Shown one piece after another: positions 61,226 to 64,000 of a stretch of 64,000 nt of DNA. The number at the start of each line of letters is the position of its first letter. Positions within the stretch are counted from its first letter, which is position 1. Origin of the DNA: Chelonoidis abingdonii (lineage: Eukaryota > Chordata > Testudines > Testudinidae); the NCBI RefSeq assembly GCF_003597395.2, contig NC_133773.1, positions 74,936,688-75,000,687 of the forward strand, read 5' to 3'. The notes beneath the pieces were generated by a model that was not told the origin of the DNA, searched no databases, and saw only the letters and a list, made by a program, of their open reading frames with translations. A program made the translations under genes and the position numbers.

Positions 61226-61378
61226 TGGCCAACTTTCAAATACAGCTACCTAAAATAATGCATGTACACATACAAATAGGTAGCTGGGCATAATTTTTCA
61301 CAACTGTGCACACAAAGCAGTCCTGTGTTTATTTTGTAGAGTTAGCGTAGCTATTTATATTTGAAAGTGTGGCTACAG
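61226..61378. repeat. GTGGCCAACTTTCAAATA palindromic repeat
   Basis: The left end reads GTGGCCAACTTTCAAATAC and the right end TATTTGAAAGTGTGGCTAC, inverted with about two mismatches. The middle includes AGGTAGCTGGGCATAATTTT. No coding content. Confidence 0.5.
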
Positions 61379-63214
61379 CTGAACTGAAAATGACAACAGG
61401 GGGACTGGACCCTGGCATCATTGCTCAAAGATTTTCTCTTAGCTCTGTATGCTACTAGAATGGGCCACATTAACTCCGTGTGCACCTCTATGCAAGTAAA
61501 TGGAACAACATCAATACATTTACTTAAATGACTAATGGCTATAACTATTCTCTTATATCAAGTGTTTTCTTTAGCTAAAGCTGCTGAAATATTATTGAAA
61601 CCGCAAACATCTGTAAAGCCTGAAAAAACTTTGAGGTGAGATTCCTTGAAACCATGGAATTCCAAATCTTGGTCATTTTGCCATTATGCTGTACACCGGT
61701 CCCTCTGCCATGAAACCAATGATTCCAGAGTGCCATTTTTAAAGTGGTACTTGAACCGTCAGCTCAGAAAGGAGACTAGAGGTAATGCTTTCTCACACAG
61801 ATGGAAGGACAATGAAAACTTGACTAGAAAAACACATTCAAATGTCTGGATTTGATAGAATAGGGATAAGTGCATGACAATTGGGGAGGCAGACTGCTGA
61901 ATCAACACAATTAACTTTGCAATCCACATCTTTTAAACAGCTAATAGCAAATCAGCATGGATCACATCCTGAAGTCCTAATACAGGGAAAACTCCCATTT
62001 ACCCAGACTTCCATCTAATCACCTTTACTCTGGGTCTATGGCAGGCCATCTCTTGAAGCCTGATGTCACCAGTGCTTCATGGCCAGTTTTAAAAGTGAAC
62101 ACTTTGAACTTTGGTAATGTTTATTGGATCTTTGCAGGTTGGCAGCCCTCAGATCACCCTCTTTGCCTCATACAATGCGTGGGTTAAAACTAGAGCTGGT
62201 TGAATAGTAACACTAACGGTGAACATTTTCATGAATGCAAGTGCCAGGTTCAATTTGCTATGATTTGAGGGTTGAAGTATATATTAATTGTTAATATTTG
62301 GTCAGTTACTAAGTATTTGTAAAAAACTGGTGAGATTCGCAAACATTAACACATTTTCCTACAAATGTTTATTCACGCAAAAATTCTTACTAGGCACATA
62401 ATATTCATCAATCATTATTCCTCTGTTTGACATATTTAATTCAACCAATCAGACAGCAGAAAATATACCATGTGGCTTAAGTGACCAGCCACACAACATG
62501 AGTAACAAACATATGAAAAAACCGATAGTCTGAGAATTATTCATCCAAACAATCTGAGTAATACTTACAAATAATGAACTTATTAAAAGAAATCCTCTGT
62601 TATCTCCCTACACATCACCAGCTCTCTTCAGTTTTCCTTACCCTCTGTAGCCTTTCTTTTATCTCTGCACTTACTCCTTCCTGTTATGGGCAGAGGATGG
62701 GACAGCTTTTTAATTTTAATTCAGTGTCCCAAATTACAAGAATTCCTAGGTTTTACAAACAAACAGCCACAACAAATTATGATTTTCCTCTCTCCCCATC
62801 ATTGTGCTTTGATGGTACATACACTACTGTCTCTGCTTCTTGGTTTTGCTCTAGTTTCCAAATTATATATATACACAACTTTCAAAAAAAAGATTCTTTT
62901 TACTGAGCTACTGTTACCTCTGTGGGCCTTTCATGTTCTCGCTCGTAGTTGGAGTCTTCCAGATCGGGCACTATCAGCTCCACTTCTCCCAGTTGCTCTC
63001 TTCCTGTTGAAAGACAGAGCATCCTCATTCTAGCAGTATATATAGAACTCCATAGATAACCAGAATTAACTTGTCTGCCTCCTCATATATGTAATAGCAC
63101 CTTAATTACTTCTTATCAGTACCTCCATAGGGCACTATCATTTGGAGGTTTAGATAAGCAATAAAACTATTGGATGCTACTCCAACTGATTCGCTCCATT
63201 CTTTTGCCTGGGAT
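61379..63214. other. non-coding, nothing recognised
   Basis: The open frames at 62574-62906 and 62686-63033 overlap in different frames, are low in informative motifs and are not called. No confident repeat is seen until the CR1 fragment. Confidence 0.4.
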
Positions 63215-63770
63215 TGGTCACAGTGACAGACCTATGATTACCTTGGTCATCCCATTTACCTTTTTAAATATTGTATAAATTAGCATCTTCTAATCTTCCA
63301 GAACTTCTTCAGTGTTTCAAAGCTTACTAGAAATCAGGTTAGTGGTCCAATGAGCTTCTCCAGTAGCCCTTTCAAAAGTCTTAGATACAGGTAATCCAGA
63401 GCTTCTGATTTAAAAATGACTAATTTTACTAGCTGCTGTTTAATATCCTCCTGAGATACTAGTAGAATGGAAAGAATGTCATCGTACAATATGACTACAT
63501 TTTTCTCCCACGTACAAAACAGAAATATTTATTGAACACCTTTGCCTTTTCTTCATTATTATTGATAAGTCTACAAGTCTATCTAGTAATGCACTAATAT
63601 AATTGTTATATTAGGGAAAAAAGAATCTTACTTAATAAAACTCCTTCTGATTGTCCTTAACGCTGCTGGCCAAAGAGCTCGTTTTCTGTCTCTTTGCATC
63701 CCTTATCAATTTTCTACAATTCTTAGCTTCTGCTTTATATTTATTACTATCAACTTCCCCTTTCTTCCAT
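63215..63770 (-). mobile_element. CR1 LINE fragment, region between endonuclease and reverse transcriptase
   Basis: The minus strand carries the CR1 linker and early RT: KWKKGEVDS near 63750, LIRDAKR near 63700, then EVFNKYF near 63530, QEDIKQQL near 63450 and IFKKVNGM-type sequence near 63255, with breaks. The usual order from 63770 down to 63215 is kept. The coding is interrupted by indels. The next CR1 piece starts a few bases away in the opposite direction. Confidence 0.75.
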
Positions 63771-63774
63771 TTAA

Positions 63775-64000
63775 TTAAGGAAATCATCTACAAACACTTG
63801 GAAGGTGGTAAGGTGATAGGGAATAGCCAGCATGGATTTGTAAAGAGCAAATTATGTCAAACCAATCTGATAGGTTTCTTTGATAGGATAACTAGTCTTG
63901 TGGATAAGGGAGAAGTGGTGGATGTGGTATACCTAGACTTTAGTAAGGCATTTGATATGGTCTCGCATGATATACTTATCAATAAACTAGGCAAATACAA
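63775..64000 (+). mobile_element. CR1 LINE fragment, reverse transcriptase core, continues past window
   Basis: The plus strand translates as IKEIIYKHLEGGKVIGNSQH, then GFVKSKLCQTNLIGFFDRIT, SLVDKGEVVDVVYLDFSKAF and DMVSHDILINKLGKY, without a stop. DFSKAFD at 63936-63956 is the RT motif with the first catalytic aspartate. The element is cut by the window end, so its length and 3' end are unknown. Confidence 0.9.

Noticed and set aside
1..64000. CRISPR array, operon, toxin-antitoxin or phage-like system
   Set aside because: No regularly spaced direct repeats and no compact runs of co-oriented genes are present. The window is vertebrate in every respect.

Overview
The window looks like a reptile chromosome, most likely a turtle (a crocodilian is the main alternative). 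It has one intron-containing vertebrate developmental gene in a large AT-rich non-coding neighbourhood. The interspersed repeats are of sauropsid type: CR1 LINEs with turtle-like 3' ends, an L2-like and an RTE-like LINE, hAT elements whose termini read TAGGGCTG, MITEs ending in GTCTACACTA, and a MIR-like SINE. No bacterial or viral gene organisation is present. Repeat family names come from memory of such genomes, not from a database search.

The only protein-coding host gene I can support is HAND2, on the minus strand. Coding exon 1 is 9169-9717, the intron is 7440-9168, and coding exon 2 is 7341-7439. Together they encode an intact 215-residue bHLH transcription factor. Exon 1 lies in a CpG island (about 9180-10500). 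A promoter-like cluster (CCAAT, GC box, inverted CCAAT, TATA-like) lies at 10421-10544. A poly(A) signal with a GT-rich downstream element lies at 6793-6798.

Region by region: 1-6780 is downstream non-coding sequence with only short degraded repeats. 6780-10400 is the HAND2 transcription unit. 10545 to about 19890 is upstream sequence almost free of transposons, where the cardiac and branchial-arch enhancers known for this gene in other vertebrates would be expected. From about 19.9 kb to the end the sequence is a gene desert rich in repeats. These include a 1.6-kb hAT element with arms of about 600 bp (22534-24151), five MITEs with shared ends, CR1 copies at 31.2, 34.0 and 63.2-64.0 kb, L2-like fragments at 33.0 and 57.8 kb, and a decayed RTE-like element at 41.6-43.7 kb with a hAT MITE nested inside it.

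I found no RNA gene, CRISPR array, operon or new enzymatic system. The most useful observations concern HAND2 transcript structure (weak donor site, upstream ORFs, G-runs, a divergent promoter), the sharp change in transposon density around the gene, and several well-preserved transposon structures with exact target-site duplications.
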